Below, in pieces: positions 50,049-60,913 of a DNA stretch of 64,000 bases. Each line of letters starts with the position of its first letter. Positions within the stretch are counted from its first letter, which is position 1. This DNA is from Podocnemis expansa (taxonomy: Eukaryota > Chordata > Testudines > Podocnemididae): assembly GCA_007922195.1 (NCBI GenBank), contig ML682014.1, positions 807,027 through 871,026 on the forward strand, given 5' to 3'. The position numbers were made by a program, and so were the translations under genes. The notes below the pieces were generated by a model. The model had not been told where the DNA came from and searched no databases. It was given only the letters and a program-made list of their open reading frames with translations.

Positions 50049-50391
50049 NNNNNNNNNNNNNNNNNNNNNNNNNNNNNNNNNNNNNNNNNNNNNNNNNNNN
50101 NNNNNNNNNNNNNNNNNNNNNNNNNNNNNNNNNNNNNNNNNNNNNNNNCCCCCCCCCGGGACCCCCTTACTTGGCCACTCCAGACACTGGGGTCCCTTCC
50201 TTCCTCCAGCCCCAGCCCCGGCCGACTGCCCAAAATGGCTGCCCAGCAACACTGGGGCTGCGGCTTCTCACATGGTCTGGGAAACTCCTGGGAGGGGCTG
50301 TCTACCGTATTCTCTTGAGTATAAACCGAGAACCTGTTTTGAAACCAATTTTCAGGCAAAAAATTTTCAGCTTATACGTGATGATATACAG
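49452..50391. mobile_element. TA-flanked inverted-repeat element with C-rich core and assembly gap
   Basis: The left end is ccgtatataatcgggtataa followed by gccga. The right end, read in reverse complement, is ctgtatatcatcacgtataa followed by gctga. So about 25 bp terminal inverted repeats are shared, each flanked by TA. A TA duplication fits Tc1/mariner-like elements. A third end-like copy, ccgtattctcttgagtataa, begins at 50,305, so an 87 bp mini-copy (50,305-50,391) or internal duplication is also possible. Between them lies 450 bp of C-rich, low-complexity DNA (ctgctgccccct and related words) and a gap. Long frames through the core are due to composition. Confidence 0.65.
50012..50157. other. 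Poly-C run with a 100-N assembly gap
   Basis: At least 37 consecutive C precede exactly 100 N (50,049-50,148), and 9 C follow. A round 100 N is the usual placeholder for a gap of unknown size, so true sequence length here is not known. The gap very likely formed because the homopolymer could not be sequenced through. Proteins translated across the N are meaningless. Confidence 0.97.
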
Positions 50392-51588
50392 TATTCATTT
50401 ACTGAAGGAGAATGGAGTTCTTGGGGGAAAATAGTATGTGATCATGAAATTAAAAACTGTATTATAATGAATATATATAAAGGGGGCCAAATTAAAATTG
50501 AACAGGTAACCCTAGTTTTGGCACTTCCTAACTTCTGAATCTCTGACTTTGCAACTTTAAACATTCTTTTAATATTTCTTTTTGGATGCTATATAAAATA
50601 GATTTAGACTCCAAAATTTTCAGCTAGCATTATGGTGAAATAATAAATCCACTTAGAATTCTTGGGGGAAAAACCAAAATATGCATAATGAACAGTTTAC
50701 TTTTATTTACTCAAAATATTTTACAATTACTATTTCTACTATTTGTCATCATTTGATAATACTCAATTCAGATAGTATCTAGAATGTGATATTTTAAAGC
50801 CATTTGACTGAAATTTGACAAAATACATACTTTGAGCAGTGTCATCAATAGCTTAATTCTAGAATGATTTAATGTGAATTCATGAGCAGATGTCCTACAA
50901 GTGTGACACTCTTCATAAATTGTAAAAATCTCACTTTGGAATAAAGTGTGAACAATGAAAAGAGTTAATTGATTTAACAAATATTTCAAATGTTTGAATT
51001 ACACCATCTATTAAGATTTATTTGTGTGGTATGTTTAGACCGATTCATTTGGTACCTCTTCCCTTTAAACTTCTAGCAGACTTCATAGTTCTTTAAGACA
51101 GTTCAATTAAGGATTATTTAAAAAAAATCTGTCTCACATTGCTCATTTCTCATTATTCAACAGACTTCTAAAGATAAAAATATTTTCTCTACTCTCTAAT
51201 TGCAAATTGTACTCTAAAGCGTCATCCATCTGAAATATAAATACGGACAACAGCATCTTTTGTCAACACAGTGTAAAAACTGAGAAGACTTCAGCACAAT
51301 TTTTTTTAAATAAATGTAAAAGGGAGAGTGCACCTTTAATTTTTACCACCAATAGTGGGCCCCAGAAGAAAAATCAAAGATACATGGATGCATGCTAAGC
51401 ATCACCACTGATTTAAAAAATCTTGCTTGTATGTGTACCACGAAGTAGAAACTAGCTCAACATGTTGAAATTTGCAGTTTCTATTGAATCACTGTTATTT
51501 TAAAACTGGACTCTTACTGAACATCTGTGTAAAAGCTACTTTTGAATTTTATGATTAGTTCTTCTAGAAAACATGTAAGCTATGTTAA
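50392..51588. other. Non-coding block, nothing recognised
   Basis: AT-rich DNA without named repeats or coding signal. Confidence 0.5.
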
Positions 51589-51596
51589 ATGTTATT

Positions 51597-51809
51597 CAGT
51601 GGTTTTCCTGGTGCTTGAGCCCCGAGTTCCAGTGTCAGTGCCCCAGGTCTGCCACCAGGCTGTCCACAGTGGTGGCTGTCTTCCCTGGCCCTGTCCCTGG
51701 CCGGGCTGTCCTCAGCAGTAGCCTGATCTGGCCCGGGCCCTGAATCGGGACCAGGGGCTCATGTGGGGCCCGGGCCCCAGGTCTTTCCTATGGGCCCATG
51801 TTGCTCCTG
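51597..51809. mobile_element. GC-rich insertion, 213 bp, hAT-like
   Basis: A compact GC-rich segment sits in AT-rich DNA. It begins cagtggttttcctggtgct and ends catgttgctcctg, so both tips are CAG-type (reverse complement of the right end caggagcaacatg). The 8 bp atgttatt is repeated exactly on both sides (51,589-51,596 and 51,810-51,817), and the match extends a further four bases because the target is followed by cagt. An alternative reading is a 12 bp duplication (atgttattcagt) from retroposition. No protein is encoded. Confidence 0.7.
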
Positions 51810-51977
51810 ATGTTATTCAGTAAATGTGTGACTAAATTTGCAAATGTTACTCAGATAGAAGCCAATGGGATTGATTGTTACATTAGAGCTTGTTACAGCA
51901 CTGATAAAATAAGTCTACACCTACTTGTTTGAAGTGCTTTTGTGGCCAGCTTAGTTCCAGGACAAAAAAGATAATTT

Positions 51978-52125
51978 TGGGTGAGATAACTTTTATTAGA
52001 CCAAGTGCTATTGATGGCAGGGACAAGCTTTTGAGCTTCATACACCTGAGGAAGAATTATGTGATGCTCTAAATGTTGTCCCTTCCACCAACGGCAGCTG
52101 GCCAATAAAAGATATTACCTCAACT
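51978..52125. repeat. Fold-back repeat of the ggaccaa/PLE-type terminal family
   Basis: gggtgagataacttttatta and gaccaagtgctattg on the left are answered by ggcagctggccaataaaaga and tattacctcaac on the right. The centre carries acaagcttttgagcttcata and cacctgaggaagaa. Same type as 12,933-13,082. Confidence 0.65.
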
Positions 52126-53535
52126 AAAATATTTCTCTTATAACTGTAATTTACACCCACTTTTAGTCCAAATTATATTATAGATTTAATTTATACAGAT
52201 CAAACAAAGAATATTTACATTTGTTTTAAAGTCAATTAACTGAAAGGATTTCCTAATTTAAAATAAATGGACTGGAATGAAATTGGACAGATTAAAAACA
52301 AAAAAGTATGGTACTCAGGTATATTTAAATAAAGTTATATTCCAGCCATCATGCAAATAAGTGGCTTCAATGATTGCACACTATTTAGAGAACTTCTTAA
52401 CTAATAAGAATAGTTCTAGCAAAGACTATAAAAATTAAAAAACAAAACAAAACAACCTTTCATTAAGGCAAGTGAGTATTCACATACACAGCCCTTCAAA
52501 TTTACACCCAAATATATAGGTTAGCAACATAATCAAATCAGTTCAATAGCTTGAGTCTGTGTACAAAGTTCTTCCATTATTCAGAAACATTTTCCCAAAA
52601 TAATCACATTTGTTCAGCTCCCCTTCCACAACAAAAATTAGAAGAAAAAGCCAGAAGATATGGATTGCAAAATATAGGAAGAAAATTCTCTACATAGTTG
52701 TCTTGTGATTGTGCAGACTACGAACCTAGGTTAATTCACTGGTACTTTGGGCTTGATCTGAAGCTGTCTGAAGTCAATAAGAATATTTTTCACTGACTTT
52801 AGTTTGTTTCATATTACGCCCTTGGTGAAGTTTACAAATGGATCATCAGTTGAACACATGAAGCTATACATTTTTGATAGAGTCCTTCATAACACCTATT
52901 AGCCCCCTACAACAGTAACAAAGGTTTTAGAGACAGGCTTTTATTCCACTGGATCACCCTTTAAAAAGGCCTAACCAATACATTAATATTTTCAAAGACA
53001 GATATATTTCTGAGAGTCTCTCTCTATTTTCAACCAATGATTTTAGTTTTGTAAATTAGTTGACAGCTGCAGCAATCAATGCAGCAATCTACCATTGTTA
53101 TTTTGACAAAAGATTTAATGACATGGTAGATTCTCAACTAGACAAGTCATAAAGCTGCACAGTTTTTGACACTGTCACCTTACATATACATCTTTAAAAA
53201 GAATACATAAATCACCTGACAAATGTCTGTATCTGGATATCATCAAAAGGCTTCATACTTTATTTGTGCTGAAGCAGCATTTGTAAATTTGGAAGGAGGG
53301 ATATGGATTTGTCTTTTGCATCCAAGCAAGCTATTTAATAGAAAATATAGTTTGGTAATAGAATTATTTTGCTTTTAATTCATGGGTGCCTTGCCTTTAA
53401 GAGCTCGATATCTTCCAAAGAGAGTTTGTGTGAGAACTTAACAGACTCACTGGAACCAATAGGCTCTCTATAGATAATAAAATCTGATGGCTCAGGGACT
53501 CTCTAGATGGGTTGAAGGGTGTTTCCATCTACCTA
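52126..53535. other. Non-coding block, nothing named
   Basis: AT-rich. A weak palindromic core (ctgaagtcaataagaatatt) near 52,770 is the only repeat-like feature. Confidence 0.5.
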
Positions 53536-53843
53536 GGTACACCTACATTGCAGCTAGGAGAATGCCTCAGAGTAGGGCTAGACAGACATGCCCTGGCTAT
53601 GCTCAGGCTAACAACCTAGAAACAGCAGTGTAGCGGGGGGTGGCCCATGCAAGGCTAGCTAAATGAATACATGCTCCTATGGTCTGGCTAAATTTGTACT
53701 CAGGCAACTAGCCTGAGCAGATGCTTGTGATACCTGCCCCATTGCCACATACTGCTATATTTAGTGCCCTAGATCAACTAGAGCTAGAATGTCTGTCTAC
53801 TCATGCTGGGAAGTATGCTTCCAGCAACACTGTAGCTATACCC
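53536..53843. mobile_element. 308 bp inverted-repeat DNA element
   Basis: Left end ggtacacctacattgcagct and right end agcaacactgtagctatacc (reverse complement ggtatagctacagtgttgct) agree at roughly three quarters of positions. The interior has aggctaacaacctagaaaca and ctagcctgagcagatgcttg, typical of a turtle element with TACACTGCAAT-like ends. No transposase is encoded and no target duplication is clear. Confidence 0.6.
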
Positions 53844-55687
53844 TCGTTACCCAAGCAGATCATGCCACCAATTGACATTTTCTAGCAGCTGAGATTTAAT
53901 AATCTTATATCTTCTTTGACAGACTGCACTGCAACAATAGCATATTTTCTGCCAATCAGTTCTCAGAGCTCTTCCCCATCTGGAAACATTAACGACTTTT
54001 CTGAGCATGTACAGCTGAATCCATCTGAAGTCATTACTATGAGCCATCATTGCTGATCAACAAAAGATATCAGCTCGCCCATCTTCTCTCTATCATTAAT
54101 GTATGGCTGTTTGGTTCCAAGGACCTACAGAACATGTCTCACACTTAGAAAAAGCGTGTGTGTGTGAGTGTGAGTGTGAGTGTGAGAGAGACAGAGACAG
54201 AGACAAATAAAACATACTACAGGCAAAGCAGGTAATGATGATCCACTGGTAAAAGAGAGATGCCATTTGCTGCTATGCACAAACTAATATGAACTCAAAG
54301 TAATAATGCTTTGCACAAATATGGCATATTGCTTTTTACCCGAAATGCTTTACAAAATCCTTAAACATCTCAATGATAAAAGAATCAAGTTCTTCAGAAG
54401 CAACATGTAATATATCACCTGTCCTCCAACAAATACTCACAGGGATCTCAGGAAATGCATTTTACATTACTAACAATCTGCAGAGTCTGATATTAATGTC
54501 TTTTTTGGTCAGGGGGTGTGCATGCTTATGATTACTGTATACCATGTCCCAAAATTACTTCTCACCATGCATTCAACCCTTAGTGAGACAATGAAATTCT
54601 CTCTACAATTTATTATTTAAGTAATTATAACAAGCAGGTTAAACATCCATAAGTTTAATGAATATTAAAATACCATTTAGAGTTTATGAGCGAATATGTG
54701 ACTATCTGTTCATGCTTAGTCAATAACTGATTCTTGGCTCCCACACTGTTTTAACTTGGCTTCTACACAAATTATGATTTCCTGTATGCAGTGAAATAAA
54801 TGTTTTATACTAGCATCAACTATCACAGTCTGCTTTTTTTAAAAAGCAATATTTTGATAAATACTATAAAACAATGTTCCCAACACTTCTTGATTTAGTT
54901 ACTAATTCAGAAAGGTCTTCAGCAGGACTGAATGTTTTGTGTCTGTCAAAAAATTTCTAAATTACAAAAGTAGCATTTATAGTATGTGCTACAAAGAAAC
55001 TGTATTGTCTGAAATCTAATACCTTTAAAATGTGCATTGCTACGCAACAATTTTGATTAAATTCTATTTAATTATGAAGATATAAAACTCACAACAGAAT
55101 ATGTTTCTCCACAGTCCTCCCTTTACCTAACTGCTATTAAAGCAAAGCCTCAGTTCCATGGTTTGCAGACACAATATTTCTTGCAGGATTTGAATTAACC
55201 TCTCCTATGTAACACTAAGAGTTATATATTTGTTTTCATACCCTGATGAACATTTTCTGAAGCATTAATAGCTTGTCCATGGTAACTGTTTATGCCAAAT
55301 TAAGAAACTGGGGCAGGGGAAAGAATAAAATACATTAAAATAAAATAAAATCTTACTTTAGAATAGTGCAACTAGGCAGTTATGCCATTACCTACAATTT
55401 GAAAAATCGGGCATCCATAGTATTAATTATTTAGATACTACTAAAAATCTTATTAGTTTTTTTTATCATGGAATGCTGTTCACTTGAAATATTTAAACAA
55501 AATTATTCCACTCAGGTGAATCATAAGCACTTTATCATGGGAAGTGCTCTTTACACCTCTATAACCAAGGTTCATTTTAAACCATCTCCATTCTTTATTC
55601 ATACTTATTCTTTTTTCGGCACCAGCATGATATGCTGAGGAAACAAGTAAATCCTGATTATTTAGATTTAACTTAAAATAAATACAC
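53844..55687. other. Non-coding block with a short simple repeat
   Basis: No gene. A (tgtgag)n/(gagaca)n simple repeat at 54,157-54,205 is annotated separately. Confidence 0.5.
54157..54205. repeat. Compound simple repeat (tgtgag)n (acagag)n
   Basis: tgtgtgtgtgagtgtgagtg then gagagagacagagacagaga is a compound microsatellite. Confidence 0.9.
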
Positions 55688-55880
55688 TAAGGCTCTGATC
55701 CTGCAATTTAATCTGCCAGGATAGCTCCAAAGAGTCCCAGTCAAGTCAGTGGGTTCTACATGTGTACAAGTGTCTGCCTCCCCAGATCATATTGTTTGAT
55801 TTGAACCTAAGGGCCCCATCCTGCAAGCTTAATGCAGACCAAACTCCTTTTGATTTAAATGGCCTGAATTAAGACTGAAG
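55688..55880. repeat. Two degenerate palindromic short repeats side by side
   Basis: ggctctgatcctgcaattta ... gtcaagtcagtgggttctac ... gtgtacaagtgtctgcctcc, then gggccccatcctgcaagctt ... ccttttgatttaaatggcct. Both follow the gatcctgcaa...ttgacttcaatggg layout of a widespread sauropsid palindrome. Confidence 0.5.
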
Positions 55881-55921
55881 ATTTTATCATCTCTTTCCAG
55901 GGAAATTTTGGAGATAAATAA

Positions 55922-56870
55922 ATGAATTTCATCTTCCATTCCCATGCTGCCTACTTACAGATCTCTCACTCTCTCTCTACTTCAGACTTGTCTCAGTTTG
56001 TACAAACTGAAACCTCAGGCTCTCTCTCTGACATCTCTTTGGGAATATCTAGTCATCAGCACAAGCTCAAGATAGCTGAAACAAATATTAATCCTCTTCC
56101 ATAACCATTCCTCACTATCAACTTCATTTCCAAGCCCTATGGCCAATACCACCATTCTAGCTATCACTTAGATTGGACACCCTCTTCAACTTGGACCTCT
56201 TCCTAGGTCCTCACTTTCAGGCTATGTTCAGTCTTGTTCATTCTTTCCATAACAGAACTTTAAGATACAGCCTTTCCTACCTATCCACACAGCTAAAATG
56301 CTCACCCAAGCTCTCATCATCTGGTACCTTGATTACTGCAGCAACATTTTATCCAGCCTTGAAAAATGTAGTCTGGCACTGGCACATATTGCCATTGTGA
56401 AAACTGCTGTAAATAGCACTTTCCTAGCCTGTTGCTTTAAAAATGTCTCCCTTCTCTTTCCATTTCCCTACTGGCTCTTCCTCCTTTATCACATCAAACG
56501 TAAGAGGCTTGTCTTCACTTGGAAGGTCTTTCACAGTCTTTCGTTTGCTCTGGATCTGTCAGCTCCCATCTCCAATCCATTGATGGTACCAGCCTCCATA
56601 ACTCACTTGTTAAATTTTCAAACAAACACCACTGTATTTCTTCTCACACGCCCCCTCATGCCTGGGATGCTCAATAGACAATCACAAATCTACCTCATTA
56701 TGCTTTTTCAAAACTCCCTTTAAAGTTCTGCTTCGCAGGCTTGACTAAAGTAACTAGACAAGGATTAGGCCATACGTTTGCCAAGATCACTACCCTATCT
56801 GGCTGACCAGCAATGTCTTATTGTTTCCCTGCACCCTCCAATTGTAAGTAAACTACAATCCAAACACATG
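55922..56870 (+). mobile_element. L2 LINE, RT C-terminal and 3' region, inactivated
   Basis: The frames at 55922-56104, 56173-56400 and 56298-56723 are successive broken pieces of one L2 ORF2 end. Recognisable segments are SGSLSDISLGISSHQHKLKI, LITAATFYPALKN around the ITHAL..DYCSNILSSL block, and FKNVSLLFPFPYWLFLLYHI followed by KRKRLVFTWKVFHSLS. The pattern 'H(V/I)T P L ...LHWLP... RI..K.L...FKALH' is typical of L2-type RT C-termini. Then ttgccaagatcactacccta and tgctttttcaaaactccctt follow in the 3' region, ending about ctgcaccctccaattgtaag. Frameshifts and stops are present. Same subfamily as the minus-strand fragment at 42.1-42.7 kb. Confidence 0.8.
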
Positions 56871-57434
56871 ATAATGCTTCAGAACTAATACACTTAGAAA
56901 ATTATCAGCATCTGACACAGAAAATGTTTAGCTGATTGACACAACACTGTTGCAAAAATCTGAGAGAACAAACACGTTATTTGACATCATGCTGCTCTTT
57001 GGCACCCTTTCAATAACTCCTGCTTCTCCATAGAGAGACCATTGCACTGGCACCAGTATTGTTAGGTCCACCAGCAGTAATTCTGGGTCCGTGAGCAGAA
57101 TAATCAATGCCTTCCCCAGAAAGGGATGGCTGAGTTCTGAGTGGGCTTCCACTGAAGGTTTCCTTGGTCCCTTGGACTCCCAAGGGATATTACTGATGAA
57201 CCCTAAAAGGTGAATAGCAGATACCATCTCCTCAGCCAGCCAAGAACAAACATGGCACATAAGTAAGCAAGCTCAGCAAACAGCAGGGGCAGACAGCATG
57301 AGTAGTGCAGGCTTCAGGGAAAGAGGGAATGTGGACTACAGGAGAATAAGCAACTATCCTCCCATCTGCCCTGGTCCTTTTAAATATCACCCCCTCACCC
57401 CCCCCCCAGCAATTTCCCCCTTTAACCTCCTCTG
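56871..57434. other. Non-coding block, nothing recognised
   Basis: Mixed composition. A C-run lies at about 57,400-57,408. Minus-strand frames at 56928-57260 and 57232-57438 have no domain. Confidence 0.45.
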
Positions 57435-58512
57435 TCAATGAACCAAGTATACTGTACTGGGATCAGAACTCATCAACATCATTATAAATGAACTGGAAAA
57501 TTGGTATACAGTGAGGTAGCAAAAGTTGCATATGATACAAAACTACTAGTCAAGATAGTTAACTCCAAAGCAGATTGTGAAGAGCAACAAAGGCATCTTA
57601 CAAAACTGGATGTCCAGACAACAAAATAGCAGATGAAATTTAATGTTGATAAATGCAAAGTAATGCACATTGGAAAACAAAATCTGGACTATACATATAA
57701 AATGAAGAGGTCTGAATTAACTGTTACCACTCAAGAAAGGGATCATGGAACCATCATGGATATTTCTCTGAAAACATCCACCGAGTGCACAGCAGCAGTC
57801 AAAATATTAACAGAATGTTAGAAATCATTAGGAAAAGGACAGACAGAATAAGACAGAAAATATTGTATTGCTTCTTTATAAATCCATAGTACGATCACCT
57901 CTTGAATAATGTATACAGATCTGGTCACCCCATCTCAAAGAAAGATGAAAATTAGAAAAGGGCTACAAAAATGATTATGGGCATGAAAAAGCTTCCATAT
58001 GAGGAGAGATTAATAAACAGACTTTTAGCTGGGACTTTTCAGTTTGGAAAAGAGATGATAAAGGGGGGGATATGAGGGAGATCTATAAAATTATGACGGG
58101 TGTGGAGGAAATAAATAAGGGAGTGTTACTGACTTCTCATAACACAAGAACTAGAGGTTACCACATGATACTAATAGGCAGCAAGTTTAAAATTAACAAA
58201 AGGAAGCATTCAAACAATGCTCAGTCAACCCGTGAAGCACCTTTCCAGAGGATGTTGTGAAGTCCAAGACTAATGGAGCTTCAAAAAAGAACTAGATAAG
58301 TTCAGAAATGATAGGACCATCACTGGCTATTAGCCAGATGGGTAGAGATTGCTGCTTGCCAGAAGCTGGGAATGGGTGATGGAATGGATCACTTGATGAT
58401 TACCTGTTCTGTTCACTCCCTTAAATTAGCCACCATTGACCACTGTCAGAGGACAGGAAACTAGGGTAGATGAACCAATGATCTGACCCCGTATGGCCGT
58501 TTCTATGTTCAC
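57435..58512 (+). mobile_element. CR1 LINE, 5'-truncated, inactivated RT, complete 3' end
   Basis: Starts inside the RT. The catalytic FADD is replaced by AYD in VAYDTKLLVKIVNS at about 57,520-57,560. The segment MKFNVDKCKVMHIGKQN and RSELTVTTQERDHGTIMDIS (57633-57821) is the CR1 C-terminal domain. After that come SLKTSTECTAAVK and, in other frames, the MTGVEEINKGVLLTSHNTR region. The 3' end is preserved: gatggatgggtgatgg-type text appears as gaatgggtgatggaatggat, then cttgatgattacctgttctg, ccactgtcagaggacaggaa and tatggccgtttctatgttc. Stops and shifts abolish coding. Confidence 0.92.
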
Positions 58513-58659
58513 TCTCGATCTGAGTGCAAACAGTCTTTCAGTGAAAGCCACAGTGTCTACACCTGTTTTCAGAAACATAACATGTTAATATCTTTCATAT
58601 TTCTGAGGGCAGAATTAGATCTATGCATGCCATTTTTAGATAGATATACACACCCAATA

Positions 58660-58752
58660 AAGGCCTAATTTCTTGCTGATGCAAACCAGTGCAATTCCAT
58701 TGATTTCAATAGAGCTACCCCTGTTTACATCAGCATATAATTTAGCCCAGAA
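58660..58752. repeat. Degenerate palindromic short repeat
   Basis: gctgatgcaaaccagtgcaa, ttccattgatttcaatagag and ctgtttacatcagcatataa form an inverted pair around the cattgatttcaatag centre. Same layout as 529-602. Confidence 0.55.
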
Positions 58753-58754
58753 TT

Positions 58755-59170
58755 ATTTAAATTAAAGCTTTAAGTGAAACTCATCAGGTAGTATTTATTA
58801 CAATGGATCCTATAAAAAGTTTAGCTTAATGAATCATATTTCAAACCGTGGTGCAGCACTAAGACGAGCATCTGGAATGAGCTGTAATAGACTAAGTTCT
58901 GTTAATTTAATTTGCAGGCTTTATTTCCTCCTTCCATCTTCCGTCTATTAATGGACTTCAGAAAGAAAAGTTGAGGATAATTTTCTAGCTCAGGTTTTCT
59001 ACCAAGGGAAAAATAGCTTATCATAATTAGGCTGTTTTCATAATTTATTTACTCATCATCAAATCTACTTTGATGTGACCAGAGCTCTGCGCCTATGAAT
59101 TGATGAAGCATATTTTAATATTCATTATGATTGATTATCTTTCCAAGTTGCTTCTCCATACACCCAAGTC
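58755..59170. other. Candidate conserved non-coding element
   Basis: No repeat, no frame and an AT-rich texture with intact-looking words such as cataattaggctg, tcataatttatttactcatc, tgatgaagcatattttaata and ttcattatgattgattatct, which contain many TAAT/ATTA homeodomain cores. This is an impression; conservation cannot be judged from one genome. Confidence 0.25.
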
Positions 59171-59714
59171 TGATCTGACCTACTAATGCATTTACTTATG
59201 GATCATGGTTCAGGGCAAAAACAAACAAGAGCAATGTTCAAGAAATAATATACAGAATATTTTTAGAAATAAAATCTTGTCATTTTTGTGTTGATTTCAC
59301 CTAGCTGAAGGTCTTATTGAAGTCCACTGATTGTCTCTATGATTCATAAACCCCAATACAAAAGGTGGGAACTAGCTTTGTTTGCTTTTATTTCCAGTAC
59401 TTACAGACAATCCAAACCTATAAGCAACATTTTAATCAGACCACAGGGCAACAAAAGGTTTAATCTGTCACTTATATGACCCCTTTATATTTCTCACAAG
59501 TAAAACAACTATCAAGATTTGGAGTAAGGAAGGGATTTGTCCCATTCTTCCATGTCCGCTGTGAGCATTTTTTGTTTTGTTTTTAAGTTTCCTTCCTTTG
59601 AAGCATCAAACAGTTGCCACAGTGAAAACTGGACATTGGATGGGGAGGGGACCAGAGCTCTGAGATGGCACTGAACATTCACTCAAAAGAGAAAAGAAAA
59701 AAAAAGATTGTTGT

Positions 59715-59935
59715 ATGGGGGTTGGGCACTGGTGCACCTCAGTCCCTTGTATTTTCTGCCTGCAGCACGTAAAACAGACTCATCTATAAGCTGTAATACT
59801 TGTTCTAATTTTAGGTTTCAGGCATAGTGTGTTTGTAATGGCTGGTAGTGGTGCCCTGTGATATACAGGAGGTCAGACAATTATTTGGCGGTCCCTTCCG
59901 CCATGAAGCTCTATGACTACAATATAACTGTTTTC
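59715..59935 (+). mobile_element. CR1 LINE 3' end fragment
   Basis: tattttctgcctgcagcacg, ggtttcaggcatagtgtgtt, gtgatatacaggaggtcaga and cttccgccatgaagctctat follow the order of a CR1 subfamily 3' end (gtggcatacaggaggtc, agactagatgat, ggtcccttctggcc, tctatgact). Only this last part is present. Confidence 0.7.
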
Positions 59936-59944
59936 TATAATTAA

Positions 59945-60095
59945 TGCTTTCATTATTTATTGTTATTTGAGATACAATAGGGACAGACCATAACTCAGAT
60001 TAGGAATTCTGTTATATACACAAACATGCACATGAGATCCTCATCTAAGGAAACAGTCCCTATCTCGAAGATTGTACAGTCTAAACAAAGCACAT
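59945..60095 (-). mobile_element. L2 LINE 3' tip, reverse orientation
   Basis: ttcattatttattgttattt, acagaccataactcagatta and gaaacagtccctatctcgaa, then gattgtacagtctaaac are the complements of an L2 3' end (tagactgtaagctctttggg, cagggactgtctc, ctgatcctg..., aataataaata). Diverged. Confidence 0.55.
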
Positions 60096-60840
60096 AAGTG
60101 ATGTGCTGTAACCACAAGCGAGTATCTAAAATCCGAATTCCAAAATTCTAGTTTTAGGAGGAAAAGCTATGTTTTCTCTGACTGAGTTAAAATCTAACTT
60201 TTCTCACAAATTGTGTGCATCAAGAAAAGCTGTTGAAAGATAAGTCACTCAGCACCAACCTAGAAAAGGAGAAGTCATCCATCAGTCCAAGTAACAGGAA
60301 ATGTTTTAGAATAAGGAATTGCTTCCTGTACACGGATAGGAAAATATTTGATTGTTTTTTCCCTACTATTTCAATGCCAACAGTTTGCAAGCTTTGCATT
60401 TTTTTAATTATTTTTGACTGAAGACTTCTGTAGGATGATTGAGAACATCTGTGGACTGACATATTAACTGAAATGTCTCAGAAAACCTACAGACCTGCTG
60501 CCTGGGAATAATTTGGATTCTGTTGGCTTTCAAAAGCCAGAATTAAAGGACTAGGGAAGTTCTTTGCATGCAGAAAAGCCATCTCCTCAAACACCATTAG
60601 TGATGCCTGTAATTTCAGTGGGAGGGTGTTTTCTTCTGATTCACCAAGTGAGACCTCAGAAGGATTTCCAAGGAGGAAGAATCGGATTGTCCTCAGTCTT
60701 CAAAAACTGAAGGAAAAGAAAAAGCCATTGTTTGTGTGGCTTTTCTGCCTCTTGTTGCCATGATGGCTGTTGATCTCTGACAACCAGAGACATTGCTTCC
60801 CCAGAAAAATATGCAAGGCCTGGCCCCCTTCCTCCAGTTC

Positions 60841-60913
<73 letters not shown>

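Larger units (their letters stand above)
58513..59714. other. Non-coding block with possible conserved AT-rich stretch
   Basis: 58,660-58,752 is a degenerate palindrome (tgcaaaccagtgcaattcca / gtttacatcagcatataatt). 58,755-59,170 is repeat-free and homeodomain-site rich, described as a finding. No gene. Confidence 0.5.

Noticed and set aside
49653..50434. Long overlapping frames on both strands through the C-rich region
   Set aside because: They arise from low-complexity C-rich DNA and run through 100 N. The predicted Pro/Gly runs are artefacts.
56928..57260. 110-codon minus-strand frame between L2 and CR1
   Set aside because: No recognisable domain, and the sequence has no supporting gene structure.
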